From Lutibacter sp. (GTDB lineage Bacteria; Bacteroidota; Bacteroidia; Flavobacteriales; Flavobacteriaceae): a stretch of 64,000 nucleotides of DNA. Location of the stretch: positions 1-64,000 of the forward strand of contig NZ_JAKIUR010000009.1 in the NCBI RefSeq assembly GCF_021647475.1, given 5' to 3'. Positions 15,580 to 25,133 of the stretch are shown one piece after another. Every line of letters begins with the position of its first letter. Position 1 is the stretch's first letter. Below the pieces are notes generated by a model that was not told the DNA's origin, did not search any database, and saw only the letters and a program-made list of their open reading frames with translations. Both the position numbers and the translations under genes were made by a program.

Positions 15580-18500
15580 TTATTTTGAATCCCATTTGTT
15601 TTTTTCTGATAAATAATAAATTACAGGAACTACAATTAATGTTAATAAGGTTGAAACTACTGCTCCTGCCACTAATGAAATAGCTAATCCTTGAAAAATT
15701 GGATCGAACAATATGATAGAAGCACCAATAACAACAGCTCCTGTTGTTAATAAAATTGGAGTAGTTCTAACGGCACCTGCATCAATAATTGCTTGTTTAA
15801 TGGGTACTCCTTCATTTAGTCTAATTTCTATAAAGTCAATAAGTAATACTGAATTTCTGACCATAACACCAGCCAAAGCTATCATTCCAATAAATGAAGT
15901 TGCTGTAAAAAATGCACCTAATAACCAATGACCAAATACTATTCCAATTAAGGATAGTGGTATGGCAGCCATCATTACTAATGGAGTTTTAAAGTTTTGA
16001 AACCAACCAACAATCAACATATAAATAATAACAATAACTATTAAAAATGCAGTGCCTAAATCTCTAAAAACATCAAGTGTAATTTGCCATTCCCCATCCC
16101 ATTTAACCGTAAAATTATTTTCATTATCAGGTTGTTTACTATATAATTCATTAAGTTTATATCCTTTAGGTAGTTTTATTTTTTGAAGTTTTTTAGTCAT
16201 TCCTAAAATGGCATACACTGGGCTTTCTAACCCTCCGGCCATATCTGCAGTTACATAAACTACTCGTTTTTGATCTTTTCTAAAAATAGTTCTTGGTAAG
16301 GTGTCTTTTTCAACGTTAACTAAATCACTTACAGGAACAACATTTCCTTGTTTTCCTCTTATTTTTAAGTTTAAAATATCTTGTAAATCGGTTTTGTCTT
16401 TATCATCTAAAGCCATAATCATAGGAACTTGATCAAACGAATTTTCATCATATAAATCAGAAATAGGATATTCACCTAATAAATAAGTTAGATTACCTAC
16501 AATTTGTTTTGGAGCAATACCATTTAGCATTGCTTTTTCTTCATCTATATCTAATTTGTATTTTATTTGGGGGGCTTCAACCATCCAATCGATATCTACT
16601 ACATTTTTAGTATTTTTTAAAATATCTTTTACTTGTTTTGCAACTTTTATTTGGTCTTTATAATTTGGACCATAGACTTCAGCTACAATAGTAGATAATA
16701 CGGGTGGTCCTGGTGGAACTTCTACTACTTTTACATTAGCTTTATATTTAGCAGCAACTTCTTGTATTTTATTTCGAAGAATTTTGGCAATATCATGGCT
16801 TTGTAATTTTCTTTCAGATTTATGTAATAAATTTACTTGAATATCTGCCATATTGCTACCTCCTCTAACATCATAATGCCTAACTAGTCCATTAAATGTA
16901 ATTGGAGATGAGGTTCCTATATAAGTCTGATAATTAACTACTTCTGGAACTTGATTAACATATTGTGCAATTTCTTTAGTAACTACAGCAGTTCGTTCTA
17001 AGGTAGTACCTTCTGGCATATCAATAATTACCTGAAATTCATTTTTATTATCAAAAGGCAACATTTTTACGGCTACTGATTTTGTGAAAAACATTAGAAT
17101 TGAACCAATTAGTAATATAAAAATAGTACCAAGCATTGCCCAACGTCGCGTTTTATTATTTAATAATGGAAGCTCTATTTTTTCATAAATTTTATAAATC
17201 CAATTGGTTTTTATTCCTTTTTCTTTTTTCTTTTTTTGCTTATCTTTTTCTCGCAATAAATGATAGCCTAAATAAGGTGTTATAGTAAGGGCTACAAATA
17301 AAGATAAAATCATAGCAATAGAGGCTCCAATTGGCATTGGACTCATATAAGGGCCCATCATACCCGATACAAATGCCATTGGTAAAATAGCTGCAATTAC
17401 AGTAAAAGTTGCTAGTATAGTTGGGTTTCCAACTTCATTAATAGCATAAATAGCGGCTTGTTTAAATGGTAGCCGTTTCATTTTAAAATGCCTATGCATA
17501 TTTTCTGCAATAATAATACTGTCATCAACCACAATACCAACCACAAAAACTAAGGCAAATAATGTAATCCTATTTAAGGTATAACCTAATAAATAGTAGC
17601 TAAACAAGGTTAGTGCAAAAGTTAACGGAACAGAAAAGAAAACTACTAATCCACCACGCCAGCCCATAGCTAACATTACTAAAATAGTTACTGCTAAAAT
17701 GGCAATTCCTAAATGAAGTAGTAATTCTCCTACTTTATGCGAAGCAGTTTCACCATAATTTCTGGTGATAGTTACATGAACATCATTTGGAATTAAGCTT
17801 TGTTTTAAGTATTTAATTTGTTTTAATATTTTTTCGGAAATTTTCATGGCATCAGCACCTTTTACTTTTGCTATGGAAATGGTTACTGCAGGATAGTCAC
17901 TTGGACTATTTTTGAACTTATTGTTGGCTTTTCCATAACCAAACGCAACATAACTTTTTGGTGTTTCAGGACCATCTATAACGGTGGCTACTTGTTTTAA
18001 GTAAACAGGTGTGTTTTTGTAAATACCTATTACTAAGTTTTTTACATCATCAGCAGTGCTTAAAAATTTTCCAGTAGTTATTAAATATTCTTTATCATTT
18101 TTATTAAAACTTCCTGATTGAGAACTACTGTTATTGGCTTTAATCATTTGCATAATAGTTAGCGGATCAATACCTTGTTCTGCCATTTTATCCTTATCCA
18201 AAATAATTTTAAGCACTCTATTTCGTCCGCCAATAACTTTGGTTATAGAGACATCTTTTACTTTTTTAATTTCCGAAGAAACTTCTTCTGCTAATTTCCG
18301 AAGATCAAAATCACTATAATTTTTACTCCATAAAGTAAGTCCGAGCATTGGCACATCATCAATAGCACGCGTTTTAACTAACGGTTGTGTAGCTTTTTTT
18401 GGAAGCATACCTTGATGGTGCATTAATTCATCATATAATTTTAAATAGGAGTCTTCGGTGTTTTCTCCAACATAAAATTGAATTACCATCATTGCTTTAC

Positions 18501-18774
18501 CATCCATAACAATGCTATGGATATGTTCAACTCCTTTTATATTTGAAATCACTTTTTCAAGTGGCATAACCACTTTACTTTCCATTTCTTTTGGGCTTGC
18601 ACCTGGATAACCAACCATAATATCGGCCATAGGAACAATAATTTGAGGTTCTTCTTCTCGTGGTATTAAAAAAGAACTATATATTCCTATTGCCATTAAT
18701 GCAATCATCAATAAAATGGTTAATTTAGAATTGATGAATATGTTTGCAATTTTACCTGAAATTCCTTCTTGCAT
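15580..18774 (-). CDS. RND efflux transporter, inner-membrane permease
   Basis: A 1064-residue AcrB-type (COG0841) resistance-nodulation-division pump with the expected two-fold layout: an N-terminal TM helix (LTILLMIALMAIGIYSSFLI), porter domain, TM2-7 (with VVGIVVDDSIIIAENMHRH, TM4 Asp pair for proton relay), second porter domain, and TM8-12 (IGMIALAGVMVRNSVLLIDFIE). It exports substrates to the TolC channel with the adaptor encoded upstream. Sequence alone does not separate a metal from an organic substrate; the PII-like, His-rich and TonB neighbours lean toward metal. Full length, with no disruption seen. Confidence 0.92.
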   Translation of the reverse strand: MQEGISGKIANIFINSKLTILLMIALMAIGIYSSFLIPREEEPQIIVPMADIMVGYPGASPKEMESKVVMPLEKVISNIKGVEHIHSIVMDGKAMMVIQFYVGENTEDSYLKLYDELMHHQGMLPKKATQPLVKTRAIDDVPMLGLTLWSKNYSDFDLRKLAEEVSSEIKKVKDVSITKVIGGRNRVLKIILDKDKMAEQGIDPLTIMQMIKANNSSSQSGSFNKNDKEYLITTGKFLSTADDVKNLVIGIYKNTPVYLKQVATVIDGPETPKSYVAFGYGKANNKFKNSPSDYPAVTISIAKVKGADAMKISEKILKQIKYLKQSLIPNDVHVTITRNYGETASHKVGELLLHLGIAILAVTILVMLAMGWRGGLVVFFSVPLTFALTLFSYYLLGYTLNRITLFALVFVVGIVVDDSIIIAENMHRHFKMKRLPFKQAAIYAINEVGNPTILATFTVIAAILPMAFVSGMMGPYMSPMPIGASIAMILSLFVALTITPYLGYHLLREKDKQKKKKEKGIKTNWIYKIYEKIELPLLNNKTRRWAMLGTIFILLIGSILMFFTKSVAVKMLPFDNKNEFQVIIDMPEGTTLERTAVVTKEIAQYVNQVPEVVNYQTYIGTSSPITFNGLVRHYDVRGGSNMADIQVNLLHKSERKLQSHDIAKILRNKIQEVAAKYKANVKVVEVPPGPPVLSTIVAEVYGPNYKDQIKVAKQVKDILKNTKNVVDIDWMVEAPQIKYKLDIDEEKAMLNGIAPKQIVGNLTYLLGEYPISDLYDENSFDQVPMIMALDDKDKTDLQDILNLKIRGKQGNVVPVSDLVNVEKDTLPRTIFRKDQKRVVYVTADMAGGLESPVYAILGMTKKLQKIKLPKGYKLNELYSKQPDNENNFTVKWDGEWQITLDVFRDLGTAFLIVIVIIYMLIVGWFQNFKTPLVMMAAIPLSLIGIVFGHWLLGAFFTATSFIGMIALAGVMVRNSVLLIDFIEIRLNEGVPIKQAIIDAGAVRTTPILLTTGAVVIGASIILFDPIFQGLAISLVAGAVVSTLLTLIVVPVIYYLSEKNKWDSK

Positions 18775-18821
18775 GCTTCTTGATTTTTTTAGTAATTAGT
18801 ATCAGATTAATTTTGATAAAA

Positions 18822-19904
18822 TTATTTTTGAATGATAACTTTTTCTCCGTTAAATAATTTTCCATCGGCAGAAGCTATGTATTGTTCATTAGCATTTAAT
18901 CCTGATAAAACTTCTATATTATCTCCGTAAGTTTTCCCTAAACGAAGCCATCTCAAAATAGCAATGTTTGTGTCGCTAACAGTATAAATACCAGATAATT
19001 GACCTTTGTGCATCAGTGAACTTATAGGGATTAATATGGCATTAGTTGAGTTTAAAGATTTTGGTGTATTTTTAACTGGAAATTGGACTGATGTAAACAT
19101 TCCTGATAAAATTTTTGTATTAGTTTTATCTAATAATACCTTAACTAAATATTGTCCTCCGCTATTTTTTGCAGAAGAGCTAACTTCGGCAACCGTACCA
19201 TTAACAATTTCATTACTAGATTTTATAAGGACTTTAACTTTTTCTTTCGGAATTATAGCAGTAATTTCGGATTCAGTTACTAAAGCAATTACTTGGTATT
19301 TCCCAGGAGTTTCAATACTAATAAGTGGTACGCCGGGATTTGCCATATCTCCTTTATTGATGTATTTTCCTGTTATTATTCCTGAAAAAGGAGCCGTAAT
19401 ATTAGCGTAAGATAATTGTGAATTTACTTGATTTTTTATTTGAGTAGCAGCATCTAATCGTGCTTTTGCCATTTGATAATTAGTAGTAATATCATCTATT
19501 TCTTTTTGCGAAACACTTTTTTCTTTGTATAAAGCAGTATATCTGTCAAAATCTTTTTTAGCATTATTAAATGCTGCAGTTGCTTCAGTAATTGAAGCTT
19601 CTACTTGAGCTTTTTTAGCGGTTATATCCGTACTATTAATACTTAGTAATAATTGTCCTTTATTAACTTTTTGTCCAAGTTTTACGTAAACTTGATTTAC
19701 AAAACCCATCATTCGTGTGCTTAAATTGGCATTTTGAACCGCTTCAATTTTTCCGCTGGCCAAAATATAGGTTTCATTTTCTATTATTGGTGTGCCTAAC
19801 TTAACATTTATTGTTGGTGTAGTTGCCAATTCTTTTTTGTTATTCCCACAACTGCTAGCAAATACTAGCGTAAATAAAGATAAAATTATAGTTATATTTT
19901 TCAT
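18822..19904 (-). CDS. RND efflux periplasmic adaptor (membrane fusion protein), lipoprotein
   Basis: A 360-residue HlyD/AcrA-like adaptor. It begins with a lipoprotein signal (LFTLVFASSC, Cys19 lipidated), so it is anchored in the membrane facing the periplasm. The biotinyl-lipoyl half-motifs flank a coiled-coil hairpin (about residues 90-155; QVEASITEATAAFNNAKKDFDRY). GIITGKYINKGDMANPGVPL marks the second lipoyl half and beta barrel. It links the RND permease to the TolC protein. Its gene is 12 bp from the TolC gene and 47 bp from the permease gene. Confidence 0.92.
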   Translation of the reverse strand: MKNITIILSLFTLVFASSCGNNKKELATTPTINVKLGTPIIENETYILASGKIEAVQNANLSTRMMGFVNQVYVKLGQKVNKGQLLLSINSTDITAKKAQVEASITEATAAFNNAKKDFDRYTALYKEKSVSQKEIDDITTNYQMAKARLDAATQIKNQVNSQLSYANITAPFSGIITGKYINKGDMANPGVPLISIETPGKYQVIALVTESEITAIIPKEKVKVLIKSSNEIVNGTVAEVSSSAKNSGGQYLVKVLLDKTNTKILSGMFTSVQFPVKNTPKSLNSTNAILIPISSLMHKGQLSGIYTVSDTNIAILRWLRLGKTYGDNIEVLSGLNANEQYIASADGKLFNGEKVIIQK

Positions 19905-19916
19905 GAATAGTTTTTT

Positions 19917-21227
19917 TTAGTTAAGTAAAAATTTAACATAAGCTTTTGAGTAATTGTAACTAAAAACTGTTTGTAAATTTTCTAATTGTTTTTGTAAATA
20001 TTTAGTTTCGGTAATTAATAGATCAGAAGTTTTTTCTAATCCTTGTTTAAATCGGTTTGTTCTAATTCGTAATTCTTCTTTAGATTGTTTAACAGCTAAA
20101 GCGGTTAGTTTTAATTTATTTTCGGCATCTTTTAATTGTCGTTTTGCTTTATTAAATTCAAGTGAACTTTTGTTTTTGTATTGCTCAAGACTAATTTGTG
20201 CCTTATCATAGGTTGCTTTTCCTTTTTGAATTTTTCCAATTCGTTTAAATCCTTCAAATACATTCCAAGAAAGTTGTGCTCCAACTACATATCCTTTAGC
20301 TCGTGTACCAAATAAATGATTGTCATACATTTCATAACTTCCAAAAGCATTTAGTGTTGGTAAATAGGTATTTTTAGAAGCTTTATACATATAATTATAA
20401 GCATCAGTACTTTTTTGCATTGCCTGAATGTCATCTCTAGTATTAGATAAAGTTAGATCATAAATGTCTGTATCAATTGTTGCTTCTAGGTTGTTAGCAG
20501 GTTTTAACGTAGTAGTAGTTTTTTCGCCCATTAAAAAATGAAGATAATCTGAAGCATTTTTTACAGCACTTTTTGCACTTAATAATTGATTTTCAACTTC
20601 TGTAACGTGAATATCAACAGATAATATGTCTGCTTTTTGAAGATAACCTTGTTTAAAATTATTTTCCGCCACTTTCTTATTAGCAATAGCTGCTACCTTT
20701 GCTTTATTTAGAACTTGTACAGCTTTATATGCAACTTGTAATTGCATATATGCTTTGGTAACTTCTAATTTTATATAATTTTTGGTGCGATTAGCACTTA
20801 AATTTAAAGCATTCATTTTTGCTTTTGCAGCTTTACGCATTAGTAAACCATCAACATTTAAAATAGGTTGTTTTACTTCTATTTTTGTAGCGTAATTTTG
20901 AATTTCTTTTGGGTTATTTAATAAGGCTGGATCAAAATCTTCAGGAGTTAATATTTCCTGATTTAATTTTGAACCAAAGACCATTAAAGGATTTGTAGTA
21001 GTAATTCCTGTATGAGAAATAGAAATACTTGGAAGCAAAATGGCGCTAGTTTGATTAAAATCTGCTTTTGCTGCTTTAAAATCTTCATTTGAAATTTTAA
21101 TAGTATAATTATTATCTGCAACTTTTAACAGTACATCTTCTAAAGTAATTACACCTTTACTCTGTGCTAAAATAATAACAAAATTAAATAGGAAAAATGT
21201 AAATAATATTACTTTTTTACTTCGCAT
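19917..21227 (-). CDS. TolC-family outer-membrane efflux channel
   Basis: A 436-residue outer-membrane efflux protein: signal peptide (KKVILFTFFLFNFVIILAQ), then two repeats of long amphipathic helices (about 40-230 and 250-430) characteristic of TolC/OMF proteins, with internal SWNVFEGFKRIGKIQKG typical of the second repeat. It forms the exit duct for the RND pump. It is the first gene of the TolC-adaptor-permease-PII-like-DUF2892 operon, with a palindrome in its upstream region. Confidence 0.92.
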   Translation of the reverse strand: MRSKKVILFTFFLFNFVIILAQSKGVITLEDVLLKVADNNYTIKISNEDFKAAKADFNQTSAILLPSISISHTGITTTNPLMVFGSKLNQEILTPEDFDPALLNNPKEIQNYATKIEVKQPILNVDGLLMRKAAKAKMNALNLSANRTKNYIKLEVTKAYMQLQVAYKAVQVLNKAKVAAIANKKVAENNFKQGYLQKADILSVDIHVTEVENQLLSAKSAVKNASDYLHFLMGEKTTTTLKPANNLEATIDTDIYDLTLSNTRDDIQAMQKSTDAYNYMYKASKNTYLPTLNAFGSYEMYDNHLFGTRAKGYVVGAQLSWNVFEGFKRIGKIQKGKATYDKAQISLEQYKNKSSLEFNKAKRQLKDAENKLKLTALAVKQSKEELRIRTNRFKQGLEKTSDLLITETKYLQKQLENLQTVFSYNYSKAYVKFLLN

Positions 21228-21301
21228 AGTTTCTGATTTTTAGTTTGATGCAAAACTAAGTCAAGCAAAAAATGCAGACAGTAATAAAAATTACACACTT
21301 T

Positions 21302-21317
21302 TGTAATAAATGTTACA
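21302..21317 (-). promoter_or_regulatory. Palindromic operator candidate upstream of the efflux operon
   Basis: A 16-bp symmetric site, TGTAA-N6-TTACA, lies about 75-90 bp before the TolC gene start. It resembles the palindrome before hoxF (shared GTAAC/GTTAC flavour), which could mean a common Crp/Fnr-type regulator. The interpretation is tentative. Confidence 0.3.
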
Positions 21318-21350
21318 TAAAATAAAATTTTAGTTTTGAATTATTTTACT

Positions 21351-22183
21351 TCAATCTTGTTCATTTTCAAGTAAAGTTGAATCATGTAGTTGTACAGGAT
21401 TTTTGCCTTTCTTCATTTTTAAATTTAAAAACTCTACAAATAATGAAAAGAAAATTGCAAAATATAAATATCCTTTAGGGATACTGTGTACTTCGTTACC
21501 TAATAATACCACGTTTGCTAAATGAGAGACTTCAGCCAACAACATTACACTAATTAAAATTAAAAAAGAAAGTCCTAAAATTTGTATGGTTGGGTGTTCA
21601 TTTACAAATTTACTAACAGGGCTGGCAAATAACATCATCATTAAAATGGAGATTATAACTGCCAAAATCATAATAAGCATTCCACCTTCATAACCAAAGC
21701 CTGCTGGTGGATTATCTAAATTTACAAGTCCAATAGCTGTTAAAATACTATCAAAAGAAAAAACGACATTTAACACTGAAATTTGGATAATAGCATTCCA
21801 CAAACCACTTTTTGAGTTTTTTGTTTTACTTTCTTCAACTCCTTCTAATTTATGGTGAATTTCGGATACACTTTTATAAAGTAAGAAAAGTCCTCCACCC
21901 ATAATTATTAAACTTTGTCCTGTAACTCCAGCTTTTAGCCAAGATATATCTATATAAAATAATGCATTTTGTAACTTTAATACATAGGTAATGTCAAAAA
22001 GCAAAACAATTCTAAAAACCATAGCTAATAATAACCCAATATTTCTAGCTTTTGGTTACTCTTTAGGTTTTAAGTTATTTGAAATAATTGAAATGAAAAT
22101 AATATTATCAATACCTAATCAATTTCTAAAAATGTTAATGTTAATAAAGCAATCCAAGTGTTTGCTTGTAAAAATATTTCCAT
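21351..22183 (-). pseudogene. terC-family membrane protein gene, broken by frameshift and nonsense mutation
   Basis: Starting at the ATG at 22181-22183 the minus strand encodes MEIFLQANTWIALLTLTFLE, the normal TerC N-terminus. A 1-bp loss near 22118-22121 (expected EIVLGIDN) shifts the frame, and an in-frame TAA at 22056-22058 replaces a Gln codon just before PKARNIG. The intact remainder (ATG at 22022, 223 residues) still encodes the later TM helices (SVLNVVFSFDSILTAIGLV). TerC proteins are integral membrane proteins linked to tellurite or metal-ion (Mn/Ca) handling. Loss of the first helix with its EIVLGIDN acidic motif should abolish function. Confidence 0.85.
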
Positions 22184-22186
22184 AAT

Positions 22187-22552
22187 TTATTTTTTTATCA
22201 AAATAGTCCCTTTTTGAATGTAATTTGAATGTCCAATTATGGCTTCAAAATCATAAGAATTATTATGAAGACTTGTTATTTTAACATGGATAGGTTCTTC
22301 ATCAATAGCATTTTTTGGGTGAAGCATTTTCAACGTGTAATTAAAATTGTTTTTCCAGAGGATGGAAAGCGTATCAATTCTATCATCATATTTTTCAATT
22401 TGCAAGGTATCGGTTCTTGTAATAAATGTGGTACTATAACCTTTTCCTTCAGGAATTTCAAAATTTCCATGTTTAAACCTATCAGGATTTAAAGGTTTGT
22501 TGTTACAAGCATAGATTGCAAAAAATACGAGTAGAAAAGTTATCTTTTTCAT
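22187..22552 (-). CDS. Conserved small lipoprotein, unknown function
   Basis: A 121-residue protein with a lipoprotein signal ending IYAC (Cys16). The mature part contains PDRFKHGNFEIPEGKGYSTT, the RIDTLSILWKNNFNYTLKM segment and IGHSNYIQKGTILIKK; this pattern is conserved in Flavobacteriia hypothetical proteins, sometimes mislabelled as topoisomerase. It directly follows purB with a 1-bp overlap of stop and start, so the two are co-transcribed. No function can be assigned. Confidence 0.8.
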   Translation of the reverse strand: MKKITFLLVFFAIYACNNKPLNPDRFKHGNFEIPEGKGYSTTFITRTDTLQIEKYDDRIDTLSILWKNNFNYTLKMLHPKNAIDEEPIHVKITSLHNNSYDFEAIIGHSNYIQKGTILIKK

Positions 22553-23895
22553 TAGATTCCAGTAAAGTTATTAGGTGTTATTTGTTTTAATTCATTTTTA
22601 ATAGTATCAGAAACTTGTAATTCATCAATAAAATTGGCAATAGATTTTTGGGTGATTTTAGTATTGGTTCTTGTTAAATTTTTTAAAGCTTCATACGGAT
22701 TGGGATAGGCTTCTCTTCTTAAAATAGTTTGGATAGCTTCTGCTACAACCGCCCAATTATTATCTAAATCTGCTTTGAATTTTTCTTTGTTAATGATTAA
22801 CTTATTTAATCCTTTTAACGTAGAATTAAAGGCAATAATTGTATGTCCAAACGGAACACCAATATTTCTTAATACCGTTGAATCGGTCAAATCGCGTTGT
22901 AATCTTGAAATTGGTAATTTTGCAGATAAATGTTCAAAAATGGCATTTGCAATTCCTAAATTTCCTTCGGAATTTTCAAAATCAATCGGATTTACTTTAT
23001 GTGGCATTGCAGAAGAACCAATTTCACCCTTTTTAATTTTTTGTTTAAAATATTCCATAGAAACATAAGTCCAAATATCTCTATCAAAATCTATTAAAAT
23101 AGTATTAATGCGTTTTAAAGCATCAAAAATTCCAGCTAAATGGTCATAATGTTCAATTTGAGTAGTTGGAAAAGAATGATATAATCCTAATACTTTTTCT
23201 ACAAATTGTGTTCCAAAAGCTTTCCAATCTATATTTGGATAAGCAACTTTATGTGCGTTGTAATTACCAGTTGCACCACCAAATTTTGCAGCATAAGGAA
23301 TGTTTTGAAGCTGGGTTACTTGTTGTTCAATACGTTCAATAAAAACTTGAATTTCTTTTCCCAAACGTGTTGGAGAAGCAGGTTGTCCGTGAGTTCTGGC
23401 TAACATTGATACATCTTTCCATTCCAAAGCCAATTCTTTTAATTTTAATAATAAATTTGCTAATTCAGGATAATAAACAGCATCAAAAGCATCGTGTAAG
23501 GATAACGGAATCGCCGTGTTATTAATGTCCTGCGATGTTAATCCGAAATGAATAAATTCTTTATATTTTTGAAGTTGAAGTTGGTCAAATTTTTCTTTAA
23601 TAAAATATTCAACAGCTTTAACATCGTGGTTGGTAACTTTCTCAATATCCTTAATCTGTTGAGCATCTTGGGTAGAAAAGTTATTATAAATGCTTCTTAA
23701 TTCTGTAAAAAGTGATTTGTCAAAATCTTTTAATTGAGGAAGAGGAATTTCCACTAAGGCAATAAAATATTCAATTTCTACTTTTACTCGGTATTTAATT
23801 AAAGCTTCTTCAGAAAAAAAAGGAGCTAAGTTTTCTACTTTTGATCGGTATCGTCCATCAATAGGTGAAATAGCATTTAATTTAGTTAAGGACAT
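22552..23895 (-). CDS. purB: Adenylosuccinate lyase
   Basis: A 447-residue lyase of purine synthesis that cleaves SAICAR to AICAR and adenylosuccinate to AMP, releasing fumarate. The opening LNAISPIDGRYRSKVENLAPFFSE and the family signature GSSAMPHKVNPIDFEN are diagnostic, as is the TSQDINNTA motif near residue 120. The length agrees with the E. coli-type PurB (about 456). The signature loop carries the catalytic Ser. The small lipoprotein gene follows in an overlapping arrangement. Confidence 0.96.
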   Translation of the reverse strand: MSLTKLNAISPIDGRYRSKVENLAPFFSEEALIKYRVKVEIEYFIALVEIPLPQLKDFDKSLFTELRSIYNNFSTQDAQQIKDIEKVTNHDVKAVEYFIKEKFDQLQLQKYKEFIHFGLTSQDINNTAIPLSLHDAFDAVYYPELANLLLKLKELALEWKDVSMLARTHGQPASPTRLGKEIQVFIERIEQQVTQLQNIPYAAKFGGATGNYNAHKVAYPNIDWKAFGTQFVEKVLGLYHSFPTTQIEHYDHLAGIFDALKRINTILIDFDRDIWTYVSMEYFKQKIKKGEIGSSAMPHKVNPIDFENSEGNLGIANAIFEHLSAKLPISRLQRDLTDSTVLRNIGVPFGHTIIAFNSTLKGLNKLIINKEKFKADLDNNWAVVAEAIQTILRREAYPNPYEALKNLTRTNTKITQKSIANFIDELQVSDTIKNELKQITPNNFTGI

Positions 23896-23957
23896 TTTTT
23901 TAGTTTGATGTTAAAAAACAAAATTAAGGAAATAAACCTTAATAAAAATTGTAAAAA

Positions 23958-24080
23958 TTAGCTTTTTTCTTTGTCCTTTTTCTTAGGAGATAACTTGTAC
24001 ATTAAATAGCCAAAACCAACAATTATATGTAGTAAAACTACCGCAATAATAACGTAATACCAAAAATTTGAAATTCTCAT
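23958..24080 (-). CDS. Small single-span membrane protein, 40 residues
   Basis: A short ORF from ATG 24078-24080 to TAA 23958-23960 encodes MRISNFWYYVIIAVVLLHII, continues through VGFGYLMYKLSPKKK, and ends in a strongly basic tail. This is one transmembrane helix (about residues 8-28) followed by a Lys-rich cytosolic tail. It lies 63 bp upstream of purB on the same strand. The hydrophobic/basic organisation makes it a credible protein and not chance, but no function can be named. Confidence 0.55.
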   Translation of the reverse strand: MRISNFWYYVIIAVVLLHIIVGFGYLMYKLSPKKKDKEKS

Positions 24081-24144
24081 AGTTCAAAAATAAGTTTAAA
24101 AATATAAAAGTTTGTAATATCTTTAGAAATTAAAACTAAAACAG

Positions 24145-25131
24145 ATGAAATATAAAGTAATTCTTTTAATAGTTGTTTTTTTAACTACACAACTACAAGC
24201 ACAACAAGTCTACTCAAAAAAAGAACCATTTGCACACACATTTTCAATTGTTGCTCGTGATACTATTACGGGTGAAATGGGTGTAGCCGTACAATCACAT
24301 TGGTTTTCTGTAGGTAGTTTGGTGGCTTGGGGAAAAGCAGGCGTTGGTGTAGTGGCTACTCAATCTTTTATTAATCCATCTTTTGGACCAAGAGGATTAA
24401 GTTTGTTGGAAAATGGACTAACTCCTAAAATGGCGGTTGAAGATTTGTTAAAATTAGATGCAGGAAGAGACGTTCGTCAGCTAGCAATTTTGGATTCCAA
24501 AGGAAATGTTTTTTCCTATACTGGTAAAAATTGTATTGCAGAGGCGGGAAATATAGTTGGAAATAATTTTTCTGTTCAAGCAAATTTAATGGAGAAAAAT
24601 ACGGTTTGGCCAGCAATGGCAGAAGCTTTTAAAACTACTAAAGGAAGTTTGGCTGAAAGGTTAATGGCAGCGTTAGAAGCCGCACAAAAAGAAGGTGGTG
24701 ATATTAGAGGAAAACAATCGGCAGCAATTTTGGTAGTAAAAGCTAAAAGCACAGGAAATAGTTGGGATGATAAGGTGGTTGATTTAAGAGTTGAAGATAA
24801 TCCAAATCCTATTAAAGAAATGAGAAGGTTACTAACCATTCAGGAAGCGTATGAATTTATGAATAAAGGAGATTTGGCAGTTGAAACAGGTAATAATAAG
24901 TTGGCAAAAAAATATTATATGAAGGCTCAAAAATTGAATCCAGATAATTTAGAAATGAAATATTGGTACGCAGTTACTTTGGCAAATAATGGAGAAATAG
25001 AAGAGGCTTCTAAAATATTTAAAGCTATTTTCAAAATAAATAGTAACTGGAAAACGTTAACTCCAAGATTAGTAGAAGCAAAATTATTAACAGTATCTAA
25101 AAATGATTTAGATAAAATATTACAACTTTAA
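24145..25131 (+). CDS. DUF1028 domain protein with C-terminal TPR-like helices, secreted
   Basis: A 328-residue protein with a signal peptide ending near QLQAQ. The DUF1028 domain (about 27-230) begins FAHTFSIVARDTITGEMGVAVQSHWFSVG, a fold related to Ntn hydrolases; GVVATQSFINPSFGPRGLSLLENG and the Asp-rich VDLRVEDNPNPI are family hallmarks. The last 90 residues (EAYEFMNKGDLAVETGNNKLAKKYYMKAQKLNP...) look like TPR helices. The substrate is unknown. The haem-binding gene starts 2 bp after the stop, which suggests co-transcription. Confidence 0.87.
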   Translation: MKYKVILLIVVFLTTQLQAQQVYSKKEPFAHTFSIVARDTITGEMGVAVQSHWFSVGSLVAWGKAGVGVVATQSFINPSFGPRGLSLLENGLTPKMAVEDLLKLDAGRDVRQLAILDSKGNVFSYTGKNCIAEAGNIVGNNFSVQANLMEKNTVWPAMAEAFKTTKGSLAERLMAALEAAQKEGGDIRGKQSAAILVVKAKSTGNSWDDKVVDLRVEDNPNPIKEMRRLLTIQEAYEFMNKGDLAVETGNNKLAKKYYMKAQKLNPDNLEMKYWYAVTLANNGEIEEASKIFKAIFKINSNWKTLTPRLVEAKLLTVSKNDLDKILQL

Positions 25132-25133
25132 AA

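Noticed and set aside
21351..22022. TerC protein starting at 22022 considered as a complete gene
   Set aside because: The upstream codons encode the expected TerC N-terminus in a shifted frame with an in-frame stop, so the true gene is longer and broken.
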